DNA of 64,000 nt from CAWBLP01 sp963789495. Its GTDB lineage: Bacteria; Pseudomonadota; Alphaproteobacteria; Acetobacterales; Acetobacteraceae. The notes beneath the pieces were generated by a model that saw only the letters and a list, made by a program, of their open reading frames with translations, did not search any database and was not told the DNA's origin. The translations under genes were made by a program, and so were the position numbers. Positions within the stretch are counted from its first letter, which is position 1. Every line of letters starts with the position of its first letter. The DNA lies in the NCBI GenBank assembly GCA_963789495.1, contig CAWBLP010000028.1:1-64000 (forward strand), given 5' to 3'. Shown piece after piece: positions 16,981 to 25,463 of the stretch.

Positions 16981-18027
16981 TCAGTACCAGGACGGTGCGT
17001 ATTGCAGGCCGCCATTGGTATAGAGGTTGTTCAGCCCGCGCGGCAGGCCGAGCCCGTCCTTGCCGAAGCTGTGGTCGTAGGCCTCGCCGTAATTGCCCAC
17101 CGCCTTCACCACCTGGTAGGCAAAGTCGTTGTTCAGGCCCAGGCCTTTGCCCAGGTCGCCTTCCAGGCCGAGGAACTGCCTGGTCTGCGGGTCCTTGGTC
17201 GAGCTTTTGACCTCGTCAATGTTCTCCTTGGTGATGCCAAGCAGTTCCGCTTCCACCATGGCGTAGTGCGTCCAGGCAACGATGGTGGTCCAACGGTCGT
17301 CACCGTAACGAGTGAACGACCCCAGTGGCTGGCGGGAGATGGTCTCCGGCAGGATTTCCCAGTCGCCTGGCTTCTTCATCGCGGACCGCGCCGCAGCGAC
17401 GCTGCCGCCGTCATCGGTGTAACCGTCGCAACGGCCGGATTCCGCGGCGGCGAAGGCTTCCTCCGGGCGGCTGAACAGCAGCGTGTTGATCTTGATGCCG
17501 GCCGCGCGGTTGTAGTTGGCGATGTTGGTTTCCAGCGTGGTGCCGGTCAACAGGCAGATCGTCGCGCCGTTCAGCTCTTTCACGTGCTGCACGCCCAGGC
17601 TCTTGCGCACCATGAAGCTCTGGCCGGTGTAGAAGTTCGTGGCCGGCATCATCAGGTTGAGCTGCCCGTTGCGCAGCAGGGTATGCTCGGAATCACGGAT
17701 CAGCACGTCGATCTCGCCTGACTGCAGCACGGTGAAGCGAACCTGCGAGGTGACGCCGATGAACTTCGCCTTGCTGGGATCGCCGAACACCGCGGCGGCG
17801 ATGCCGTGGCAATAGGAGACGTCGAGCCCCTGCCAGTGGCCCGCTGAATCCTGGTAAGCGTAACCCGGAATACCGGTATCGATGCCGCAGACCACCATGC
17901 CGCGCTTCTTGACCGCGTCGAAGGTCGGGCTGCTTGAACCGCTCTGCGCCACGGCGGGCGGGATAGCGCCCAGCATCCCAACAACCATCAGGCAGCCGAT
18001 CGCCACCCAAAACCCCGTCTTCTTCAT
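16981..18027 (-). CDS. aapJ: general L-amino acid ABC transporter substrate-binding protein (AapJ-like)
   Basis: A 348-residue periplasmic protein with a Sec signal peptide (MKKTGFWVAIGCLMVVGML, cleavage near AVAQS). The mature part starts with the typical TFDAVKKRGMVVCGIDTGIP and has GLDVSYCHGIAAAVFGDPSK, RFTVLQSGEIDVLIRDSEHT and SRQPLGSFTRYGDDRW, all AapJ hallmarks. It captures L-amino acids for the AapQM pore. The start at 18027 follows a GGGGGACA ribosome site; a further upstream ATG would break the signal peptide. First gene of the operon. Confidence 0.92.
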   Translation of the reverse strand: MKKTGFWVAIGCLMVVGMLGAIPPAVAQSGSSSPTFDAVKKRGMVVCGIDTGIPGYAYQDSAGHWQGLDVSYCHGIAAAVFGDPSKAKFIGVTSQVRFTVLQSGEIDVLIRDSEHTLLRNGQLNLMMPATNFYTGQSFMVRKSLGVQHVKELNGATICLLTGTTLETNIANYNRAAGIKINTLLFSRPEEAFAAAESGRCDGYTDDGGSVAAARSAMKKPGDWEILPETISRQPLGSFTRYGDDRWTTIVAWTHYAMVEAELLGITKENIDEVKSSTKDPQTRQFLGLEGDLGKGLGLNNDFAYQVVKAVGNYGEAYDHSFGKDGLGLPRGLNNLYTNGGLQYAPSWY

Positions 18028-18490
18028 TGTGTCCCCCAGAGCTTGCTTGTCCACCCGGTAATCCTGGCTCGCGACGGAAAGAAAGCATCCTTTCTCGCAT
18101 GCGTCGAGTGGATCTGAACAGGAAGGTGAACCGCACCAGGTTGGCCGAAGGCTGTTTGGTTTGCGTCACGCCGCCCTGGCGTGCTGGTCGGCCTGGGCAT
18201 AGTAACGTGCTTCAGCCTCGGCGGGCGGGGATATTTCCGATCGATCTTCGCCTGTGGTCTTTCGGGATGGGCCTGCGTGCGCTGGATCTTCAACTTCATC
18301 GACAGAAACCATGCCGCCTCGAGCGATGCGATCGCGCGGAACGCCAAGGACATCCTATGATCAGGCGGCATCACTACGGCCGAATCGGAAAGGCCCGGAC
18401 AGCATCGCACAAACGCTGACCCGAGAATCTCTGATCTGACAGCGGGCCGACCTCGGGTGGCTCTTTTTGTCCGGCGATTCGGCGTGGGCG
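18028..18490. other. gene-free stretch upstream of aapJ
   Basis: About 460 bases between aapJ and the end of the decarboxylase-like gene. It should contain the aapJQM promoter, but no good -35/-10 pair is obvious. Frames on both strands lack family resemblance. No RNA or repeat is seen. Confidence 0.45.
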
Positions 18491-19867
18491 TTACGCCGTC
18501 ACCGTCGCAATCCGCGCATTAAGCGGAATGTTGCTTGAATTCAGCCCCGGAGTCTGGCCGTGCATGTCGAACGTCAGCTTCACTCCGGGGCGGAAGATCA
18601 GGCAGTGCGTGGAGCCACCGAAGTGGAACATACCGATCTGCTCGCCCTTCTTGACGTGCTGGCCATCATAGACGGTGATCTGGCAGCTCGACACCTCCGC
18701 CATGCCGACGGGCATGACGCACATCATGCCGATATCGGGATTGTCCGCCTGGATGAAAATCAGGGCACGGGCGGCAAGTTCAGTGATGTAGCCTTGGGAT
18801 TCGTTGGGACCCGAGGGATCGTAGCCTTCGGACAGTGCCTCGGCGTAGTAGCTGCCACCCACCGCATAGGCCTTAACCACCTTGCCATCGACCGGGCTGT
18901 GCCAGCGGTGATAGCTGAACGCGCTGAGGAATGCCTGATAGATAGTTCCGCCAACAAACAGATCGGTCAGCGGATCGTTCGCGAGCATGTGCTGCAGCGA
19001 GTATGGCTGCGCCTTGATCCAGAACCGATCGAGCGCTTTCACGTCGTGGGCGATGCGGTAGGGCGCTGACTCGCAGGCGTTGACGATGACGGCAGGGTCG
19101 TCGGGTGAGGCAACCGGGCGCTGCCCAGGCCGGAATTGGCGGGTGAAGAAATCATCCCACGAAGCAAATCCGTGATACGGCGCGGCCGGGTCGCACTGGA
19201 ACTCTTGATCGAACTTCGGCATCGCCTTGCGGGCATCCGCGCCGAACCATCCGCTATGCGTGTCCTGATTGAGCACCGAGCGTGAGTCAGCGGACGTGAG
19301 GAATCGGCCCCACTCATCAAGGATCTTCTTGAGCTGACGGTTCATCTTGTCGTTCAGGAAGGCCGCGAACCCGCCGGTGGTGCCCATCGACCAATCCAGA
19401 ATGGCGTTGATGGGGAACCCCACCAGGCCACTCTCGTTGAATTCCGGCGGTCGGGTCATGATGGCGTTCATCAGCGCGAGCATCTGGTGATAGTCGCGCA
19501 CCTGGGATTTTCCGGTGGGATCCTTGTTATACGGCGGCTTGTTCGGCACTTGTTCGAACATCTGGTGCACGAACATGTAGATCTGCGGGTCGTTCTCAAT
19601 CAATGCCTTGAATTCTTCGATCACCGGCAGAAGGGGCCGCGGTTTCGCTGCGACCTCGACGATCAGCGCGGCCAACCAGCGATCCAGGACTGCCTGGTCC
19701 GAGGGAAGCCATTTGCCGACACGGTAAGGAAGACTTCCGTTCGTTTCTATCAGCGTACTCGCATCTGCACGCTGCGTGCCCAGTGCCGGCACCGCGGCCG
19801 CACCCGCAAGAACAGCGGGGGCCTGCAAAAGAACGCGACGCGCCAATCCACGCGGTTCAACGGACAT
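18491..19867 (-). CDS. exported phosphatidylserine-decarboxylase-family protein with N-terminal PSDC domain
   Basis: A 458-residue protein with a twin-arginine-like leader: RGLARRVLLQAPAVLAGAAA, then a likely cleavage near residue 37. Residues 50-180 match the domain found before the decarboxylase in fungal and bacterial PSD-like enzymes (LPSDQAVLDRWLAALIVEVA, FPINAILDWSMGTTGGFAAF). The decarboxylase region runs from about 230 to the end, with WDDFFTRQFRPGQRPVA, YHRWHSPVDGKVV and the self-cleaving FGGSTHCL, where Ser becomes the pyruvoyl group. The same architecture is found in the L-tryptophan decarboxylase PsiD. A membrane-lipid PSD would not be Tat-exported, so an amino-acid or other decarboxylase in the periplasm is likelier. 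Substrate unknown. Confidence 0.8.
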   Translation of the reverse strand: MSVEPRGLARRVLLQAPAVLAGAAAVPALGTQRADASTLIETNGSLPYRVGKWLPSDQAVLDRWLAALIVEVAAKPRPLLPVIEEFKALIENDPQIYMFVHQMFEQVPNKPPYNKDPTGKSQVRDYHQMLALMNAIMTRPPEFNESGLVGFPINAILDWSMGTTGGFAAFLNDKMNRQLKKILDEWGRFLTSADSRSVLNQDTHSGWFGADARKAMPKFDQEFQCDPAAPYHGFASWDDFFTRQFRPGQRPVASPDDPAVIVNACESAPYRIAHDVKALDRFWIKAQPYSLQHMLANDPLTDLFVGGTIYQAFLSAFSYHRWHSPVDGKVVKAYAVGGSYYAEALSEGYDPSGPNESQGYITELAARALIFIQADNPDIGMMCVMPVGMAEVSSCQITVYDGQHVKKGEQIGMFHFGGSTHCLIFRPGVKLTFDMHGQTPGLNSSNIPLNARIATVTA

Positions 19868-20175
19868 CGGATGTTCCCCCGGTTGGCTTCTTTAATGATA
19901 TTTGATCTTTTACATTCTTGGTCTTTACTGACAGTTCTCCTATGCTCAACCCGTTCTGGCATCCTGGGTGAACGATGGGCGAACGATAACCGTGGATGAG
20001 CGCGCTCGGCAAGATATACCCCGAACTCGGCGGAAATCCGGGAACACGGCTTGCGAATCCCCCAGGACATTTTATCTCCACCAAATCCTGTAGCGTACCG
20101 GAACAATCCGGCGATGGACTCACTCATTGTAAGACCTGGAGGTATCACTATCGCCGGCGCTGAATACGGAAGGTT
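19868..20175. other. gene-free stretch, AT-richer than surroundings
   Basis: About 310 bases upstream of the decarboxylase-like gene with visibly lower GC (for example around 19890-19930). It probably holds that gene's promoter. I see no coding frame with family resemblance and no hairpin terminator with a T-run. Confidence 0.4.
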
Positions 20176-21129
20176 CTACCCGTGCAGAAAGCGTCGCAGC
20201 GCCTCGCGCGTGTCGTGCTCGGCCTGCCTCGTGACGCGGGCATTCATCGCACGATAGAAGCCATGATACGCCCGCGGATACATGTGGAGTTCGACCGGCA
20301 CCCCGGCCCGGCTCAATCGATCCGCATAGGTCAGATTTTCTTCGAGGAAGAGATCGAGACCGCCGACCGAAATGTAGGTTGGCGGCAAGCCCGAAACATC
20401 AGTTGCTCGCGCCGCCGCCGCATAAGGCGAAACGCCGGCCGAGCCCGGCTCCTCGCCGAGCAACGAACGCCAGCCAAAATGGTTGTCTTCTTGCGTCCAG
20501 ACGAATTGGCCAACGCAAGGATGTAGGTCGTGGCGCACCGCCGTTCGGTCGTCGATCATCGGATAGATCAGATGTTGAAAGGCGAATTTCGGCCCCTGCC
20601 GATCGCGAGCATAAAGCGCGGCGCCCGCCGCAAGACCGCCGCCCCCGCTTTCGCCCTTGATACCGATGCGGACGGGATCGAGCCCAAGCCGGCCAGCATT
20701 CGCGTGCAGCCAGACGAACACCGAGTAGATGTCCTCCACCGGCGCCGGGTGCGGCGCTTCCGGTGCGAGGCGATGGTCCACGGAATATATCGCGCATTTC
20801 AGATCGGATGCGAAGAGTCGGTTCTCCACATCCTTCATCTCGGGCGCGCCCATCACGAAACCGCCGCCATGGATGTGCAGGATGGTGGGAAGCGGCATGT
20901 CGGACTTGATCGGGCGATAGGTCAGAACGCGGATGGATCCCGCGCCAAACGCGCTTGGAACACGAACCTCACCGACCGTGATGTCAGGCAGATCCGGTGG
21001 CGGAACGGCGGTCGCGGCCTTGAGTGCCTCCGCGCGTCGCTGGGCCAGCGTGTCGGATGTCAGCGGCAAGGGTGACGCCAGCGCAAGTGCATCGCGAAGT
21101 TCCGGGTCCACAAATTCGATTGCGGTCAT
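20176..21129 (-). CDS. alpha/beta hydrolase, hormone-sensitive-lipase (HSL) family
   Basis: A 317-residue esterase-like protein. It has the oxyanion HGGGF in ILHIHGGGFVMGAPEMKD, the YSVDHRLAPEAPHPAPVEDI segment, the nucleophile elbow GIKGESGGGGLAAGAALYAR with the catalytic Ser, the Asp in SVGGLDLFLEENLTYADRL and the His in MYPRAYHGFYRAM. All three catalytic residues are present. ATG 21129 is chosen because MTAIEFVDPELRDALA fits the family start; the frame is open further upstream without homology. No signal peptide. It is divergent from the TPP-enzyme gene, suggesting shared control. Confidence 0.88.
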   Translation of the reverse strand: MTAIEFVDPELRDALALASPLPLTSDTLAQRRAEALKAATAVPPPDLPDITVGEVRVPSAFGAGSIRVLTYRPIKSDMPLPTILHIHGGGFVMGAPEMKDVENRLFASDLKCAIYSVDHRLAPEAPHPAPVEDIYSVFVWLHANAGRLGLDPVRIGIKGESGGGGLAAGAALYARDRQGPKFAFQHLIYPMIDDRTAVRHDLHPCVGQFVWTQEDNHFGWRSLLGEEPGSAGVSPYAAAARATDVSGLPPTYISVGGLDLFLEENLTYADRLSRAGVPVELHMYPRAYHGFYRAMNARVTRQAEHDTREALRRFLHG

Positions 21130-21403
21130 GGATGTCTCTCGCGTCTGTTCAGGGTTCGTCCATGCATTACGGCGGCGGCCGAGCGGCGGCAAGGGCCGCA
21201 AGGCATGCATGTCGCGTCCCCACTCCGTCAGGGCCGCGCCTTGCCAGGACAATAGATGGCCGGCAAGGTTCGGATTGCCCGCGATCGCGAGGCCGATCAC
21301 ATCGCCGCTTCGGTTAGGACGCGGCACGCGGCTTATCATTGTGTAGGTCGGCGCGTCTGCAAGCAGGCTGATGGATCGACTCCACGTGCAGGAGACAACG
21401 TCC

Positions 21404-23068
21404 ATGACAATCGATGTAGCGACCGGCATTGTTCGCATTCTCAAACAGGAAGGTGTGGACTGGGTTTCGACCTTCCCCGTTTGCCGGGTGAACAACGCAC
21501 TCGGCCGGGAAGGCGTGCCGATGTTAATGATGCGTGACGACCGCTACGCCGTCGCGGTCGCGGACGCGTTTTCGCGCATCACGGGCGGCTCACGGATCGG
21601 CGTGTGCACCTTCCAAGGGGGCGTCAATGCGGCCGGCATGCAATACGCCTATGCCGGCTTGGCACAGGCGTACGAGGACGGCTCGCCGGTTCTGTGCATC
21701 ACCGATGGCGTGCCTGCCGGCGCCAATGGCAACAGCCAATACGATGTTGCGTCCGCGATGAAGACCGTATCGAAGTGGTACGGCTATATCGACAAGCCCG
21801 AACGCGCGCCCGAGTTCATGCGCCGAGCGTTCACGATGCTGCGGAGCGGACGGCCAGGACCGGTGGTTCTGGCGGTTCCGAATGCCACGGCTACCTACGA
21901 CGAGACCGCTGACCCCTACCGCCCTGTGAAGGGCTGGAAATCGGCGCCAGACCCTGCCGACGTGCGCACCGCGGTCGACCAGCTTCTGGCAGCCCGTGAC
22001 CCGCTGATCTACGCGGGCGAGGGCGTCATCTACGCAGGCGCCTCGGACGATCTGAAGGCACTGGCCGAGTTCGTGAACGTGCCGGTGATCACGACGCTCA
22101 AGGCCAAGGGTGCATTCCCCGAGGACCATCCGTTGTTCGTCGGCGTGCGCGGCGACCAGGTGGCTCACTATCTGAACAAGAGCGATGTCATCCTCGCCGT
22201 CGGCTCCAGCCTGTCGCCGGGCCGTTTCAGCCATGGTATTCCCGATGCGGTGAAGAAGACCGTCATCCTTTGCAACTTGGACGAGTTGCACATCAACAAG
22301 ATGATTCCCACCTCGCACGCGGTGATTGGCGATGCACGCTTCACCTTGCAGGCGTTGCTTCAGGAAGTGTCCAGCCGCACATCCGGTGCGGGGCGAGCGG
22401 CGGGCAATGTGGCGGCGGAAGTGAAGGCAGCGCGCGACCAAGGCCTCGCCCGATACCGACAGGTCATGGCGTCGGACGAGAAGCCGATCAACCCGTATCG
22501 GGTGTACGGCGATCTCATGCAGGTGCTGGACCTGCGCAAGTCGTTCGTGACGCACGAGTCCGGCAACACGCGCGACCAGCTCAGCACCGTCTTCGACACG
22601 CTGATTCCGCGTGGCTTCCTGGGTTGGGGCAATGTCTCTACGCTGGGCTTCAGCTTGGCCGCCGCCATTGCCGCCAAGAAGGCATTTCCCGATCGGGCAT
22701 CCATCGCGGTGACCGGCGAAGCCGGCCTTGGTTACATGCTCGGCAATCTCGAGGTCCTACTGCGGGAGCAACTCGGGATTACGGTCGTGCATATCAGCAA
22801 TGGCGGCTTCGCGGGTTACGGACCAGGCTTCTGGGGGGCGGGACACGATCCCTTCACGCATCAGGTGATGGGGCCCGACGAGGTGGACATGTCGAAGGTG
22901 ATCGGCGCCCTCGGCTTCAACACCGAGCGGGTGAGCGAGCCGGCCGAGGTCATTCCCGCCCTGAAGCGGGCACTCGCCGTCAATGCGTCCGGCCGGCCGG
23001 CCTATATCGAGTTCATCTGCAGCCAATACCCCGTCTACGGCCAATGGGTCGGACGCGGCGAGGGGTGA
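21404..23068 (+). CDS. thiamine-pyrophosphate enzyme, acetolactate-synthase-like, atypical active site
   Basis: A 554-residue three-domain TPP enzyme. The pyrimidine-binding domain starts with IVRILKQEGVDWVSTFPVCR, the central domain has GEGVIYAGASDDLKALAEFV and LFVGVRGDQVAHYLNKSDVI, and the PP domain contains WGNVSTLGFSLAAAIAAKKA and VHISNGGFAGYGPGFWG. At the position of the catalytic Glu (R-H-E-Q in relatives) the sequence is RDDRYAVAVADAF, so Glu is replaced by Asp. The GDG start of the TPP motif is GEA. These changes argue against a standard acetolactate synthase or oxalyl-CoA decarboxylase. ATG 21404 follows GAGACAACGTCC. Possible substrate: an unusual 2-oxo acid; unproven. Confidence 0.75.
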   Translation: MTIDVATGIVRILKQEGVDWVSTFPVCRVNNALGREGVPMLMMRDDRYAVAVADAFSRITGGSRIGVCTFQGGVNAAGMQYAYAGLAQAYEDGSPVLCITDGVPAGANGNSQYDVASAMKTVSKWYGYIDKPERAPEFMRRAFTMLRSGRPGPVVLAVPNATATYDETADPYRPVKGWKSAPDPADVRTAVDQLLAARDPLIYAGEGVIYAGASDDLKALAEFVNVPVITTLKAKGAFPEDHPLFVGVRGDQVAHYLNKSDVILAVGSSLSPGRFSHGIPDAVKKTVILCNLDELHINKMIPTSHAVIGDARFTLQALLQEVSSRTSGAGRAAGNVAAEVKAARDQGLARYRQVMASDEKPINPYRVYGDLMQVLDLRKSFVTHESGNTRDQLSTVFDTLIPRGFLGWGNVSTLGFSLAAAIAAKKAFPDRASIAVTGEAGLGYMLGNLEVLLREQLGITVVHISNGGFAGYGPGFWGAGHDPFTHQVMGPDEVDMSKVIGALGFNTERVSEPAEVIPALKRALAVNASGRPAYIEFICSQYPVYGQWVGRGEG

Positions 23069-23072
23069 GACG

Positions 23073-23330
23073 ATGCCAGAGCTGATCCCCCTGCCGGACA
23101 TGTAAGGCAAGCTGTCTGGGACACCATCGGTGACGGGCGGCTCGTGTTGCGGCACTGCGCCGCCTGCGACCGGCCGGAATGCCTCCTGGAGCAGACCGGC
23201 CCTGCTCGCCCGTCCGACCCGACACGAAGATTGGATGGTCCTCCACGCCTCGGCCGTACACGGCTCCAGACCTGTTCTCTCTCGAAGGTTTCTCATCCCG
23301 GAACGAGCGCTTGCTGGCCGAAATAGCAAA
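23073..23330 (+). pseudogene. possible remnant of a DUF35 (zinc-ribbon/OB-fold acyl-CoA-associated) gene
   Basis: Just after the TPP-enzyme stop a short frame reads MPELIPLPDM and stops. A neighbouring frame then gives VWDTIGDGRLVLRHCAACDR, which has the helix and C-x2-C start of the DUF35 zinc ribbon. A third frame further on gives DWMVLHAS. Together they resemble the N-terminal part of a DUF35 protein broken by frameshifts. The second Cys pair is not cleanly readable. The rest of the gap to 23617 has no recognisable gene and is AT-richer near 23320-23400. Evidence is thin. Confidence 0.3.
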
Positions 23331-23617
23331 GATACATATCGTAACAACTGGTGGCGAGTGGGCGCTTCTGATGGAAGGACAAAAAAGAATTCTGTCAGGT
23401 CTGGTTGCAGAACCGCTGTTGCGAATTGCCTGCGTCCTCCCGTCCCCGGCCAACGAGCGCGCCAATGGGTGCCGCGCGGGCCGGCATGAGCGAAAGGCTT
23501 CCAATGCGAGGGCGGCTTGTGCTTGATACCGTTATGAAGCGTGCCGCGGAATAGCGTCCGGCGTATTGGCAACGCCATCGGGCCACGCGACGGATCCGAT
23601 CTCGATGGAGCCGTAAC

Positions 23618-24532
23618 TTGCCCACTGGCCGAAGGCTCTCCTGCAGGATTTTCCGCCTCGCGGTATTGCTGGCCGGCGGACTGATCGCGTCGGACGCCAT
23701 CGCCGCACCCTTGGTCCAGTTCGATGCCGGCACCACGGTAACCCCCAGCATGCCGCCGCCCACGGCGGAAGCGCCCGCCACCCCCAGGCTGCCGCCGCCG
23801 GCGCTGACACCCACGCCGGACGCCCCCGACAGCACGGCGAACCAGAAGCCGGACGACGGCGTGCCCCCGGCCACGGCCTGGCCCAGCCCGCAGGATCAAT
23901 CCGCCGGCGCAGGGGTCGCCGCGCCTGGCGCCGAACCCGGCTTCCCGGCGGAGGGCGCCTCGCAATCGCCGGTGCGCTTCGGCGGCGGCACATTGAGCGC
24001 CAAGATCCTGCTGCTGGCCGGCCTGACCGGCGGCGTGGTGGTGACGCTCAGCATCCTGGGCCTGGTGTTCTGGTGGACCCGCCGCCGGCCCGGGGGGCGC
24101 AATCCGATGGCAGCGCTTTGGGGCCGCGTCGAGGCACGTGCGCTGGGCGCGCGTGACTTCGTCGAGGTCGATGAAGTGGACCCGCAGAACACCCTGACGA
24201 CCCACGCCATCCTGCAGCGCGGCTGGACGCCGGAGCTGATGGAGCAGGTGCTCGGTCGGCCCGATTTCGCGGTGCTCGACCCGCAACGAAAGCGCCAGCC
24301 GCTGAAGCTGTACGACCGGGCGCGGGTGGAACAGGCCGAACAGGGCAAGCAGTTCCTCACCCACCAGACGCAGTTCGACGCCGAACAGGAACGCAGCGAG
24401 GCGCGGATTCGCAAATGGGTGGAATTGCGCCGCACGGAAACCGGCGAGACCGACCCGCCGTCACGCGGCACCAACCCTCGCGGAACCGACCGGGACGTCA
24501 CCGCCCTTCGCGGACGCGGCAGCCCGGTGTAG
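23618..24532 (+). CDS. hypothetical membrane-anchored protein with proline-rich periplasmic linker
   Basis: A 304-residue protein starting at TTG, the only start that gives a signal peptide (residues 10-30, LAVLLAGGLIASDAIAA). A Pro/Ala/Thr-rich stretch follows (35-120), then one transmembrane helix (about 128-150, KILLLAGLTGGVVVTLSILG) and a charged cytoplasmic tail with TLTTHAILQRGWTPELMEQV and RQPLKLYDRARVEQAEQ. The tail is the best conserved-looking part but I cannot name a family. It lies 32 bases before a phytanoyl-CoA-type dioxygenase gene, with which it may share a transcript. Confidence 0.6.
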   Translation: MPTGRRLSCRIFRLAVLLAGGLIASDAIAAPLVQFDAGTTVTPSMPPPTAEAPATPRLPPPALTPTPDAPDSTANQKPDDGVPPATAWPSPQDQSAGAGVAAPGAEPGFPAEGASQSPVRFGGGTLSAKILLLAGLTGGVVVTLSILGLVFWWTRRRPGGRNPMAALWGRVEARALGARDFVEVDEVDPQNTLTTHAILQRGWTPELMEQVLGRPDFAVLDPQRKRQPLKLYDRARVEQAEQGKQFLTHQTQFDAEQERSEARIRKWVELRRTETGETDPPSRGTNPRGTDRDVTALRGRGSPV

Positions 24533-24564
24533 CGTCCGGCCTCCGCATATCGGGGGAAACGCAA

Positions 24565-25395
24565 ATGGCATCCTTGTTGTCCGGCGACGCGCTGGCCGGA
24601 TTCCACACCGATGGATTCCAGATCGTCCGCGGCATGTTCGACGCCGAGGAGGTCGAACTGCTGCGCCACGCGATGGAGGCCGATCCGGAAGTAGCCGGCC
24701 ACATGCTGGACCGGCTGGATGCGCAGGGCGCCGCAACCCGCATCGCGCTGTGGAACCGGCCAGGCGACAGCGTCTACGGCATGGCCGCGCGCTGCGCCCG
24801 CATGGTCGACACGATGGAGACGCTGCTGGGCGGTCCGGTGTACCATTTCCAGTCGAAGCTGACGGCGAAACAGCCCTTCGTCGGCGGCGCCTGGGAATGG
24901 CACCAGGATTACGGCTACTGGTACTACAATGGCTGCGTGTTCCCGCATCTCGCGAGCTGCCAGGTCGCGCTGGACCGCTCCACCCGCGCCAATGGCTGCC
25001 TGCAGATGGTGCGCGGCTCCCATCTGCTGGGACGCATCGACCATGTGCCGGTGCCCGGCGAGGGCCAGAACGTCGCCGATCCCGCGCGCATGACGCACAT
25101 CCTGAAGCGGCTCGACGTGGTGCCGTGCGAGCTGGAGCCCGGCGACGCGGTGTTCTTCCATAGCAACACGCTGCACCGCTCGGACCAGAACCGCTCGCCG
25201 CATCGCCGCTGGACGCTGATCTGCTGCTACAACCGGGTGGACAACGACACGGTGGTGCGGGATCACGACCGCTTCTACGTGCCGCTGCACAAGGTTCCGG
25301 ATGCGGCGGTGAAGCAGGCGGGGCTGCGCTTCGCCAGCGGGGACGAACACTTCACCAGCAAGCCGTTCGTGCCGAAGGTGCCGCAGACCGCCTGA
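24565..25395 (+). CDS. phytanoyl-CoA dioxygenase family protein
   Basis: A 276-residue Fe(II)/2-oxoglutarate oxygenase. The iron ligands are the H-x-D of WEWHQDYGYWYYNG and the distal His in FFHSNTLHRSDQNRSPHRRW, with the 2-oxoglutarate-binding Arg downstream of it. The jelly-roll core also shows NGCLQMVRGSHLLGRIDH. ATG 24565 starts MASLLSGDALAGFHTDGFQI, the normal beginning for the family (F-x-x-D-G-F). Substrate is unknown; family members hydroxylate CoA esters, natural products or small acids. It converges on lpxK through a strong inverted repeat. Confidence 0.88.
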   Translation: MASLLSGDALAGFHTDGFQIVRGMFDAEEVELLRHAMEADPEVAGHMLDRLDAQGAATRIALWNRPGDSVYGMAARCARMVDTMETLLGGPVYHFQSKLTAKQPFVGGAWEWHQDYGYWYYNGCVFPHLASCQVALDRSTRANGCLQMVRGSHLLGRIDHVPVPGEGQNVADPARMTHILKRLDVVPCELEPGDAVFFHSNTLHRSDQNRSPHRRWTLICCYNRVDNDTVVRDHDRFYVPLHKVPDAAVKQAGLRFASGDEHFTSKPFVPKVPQTA

Positions 25396-25414
25396 CCAAA
25401 CGCCGGGGCTTTGC

Positions 25415-25463
25415 CCCCTTGAAACCCCGCCAAGGGCCGGGCCCTTGGCGGGGTTTCAAGGGG
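25415..25463. terminator. perfect 24-bp inverted repeat between convergent genes
   Basis: Arms at 25415-25438 and 25440-25463 are exact reverse complements with a single-base loop. The centre reads CCAAGGGCCGGGCCCTTGG. It lies 20 bases after the dioxygenase stop and overlaps the last codons of lpxK (stop at 25456). There is no T-run, so it is not a classical intrinsic terminator, but such a hairpin could stop transcription from both sides or protect 3' ends. It may also be a copy of a dispersed repeat. Confidence 0.55.
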
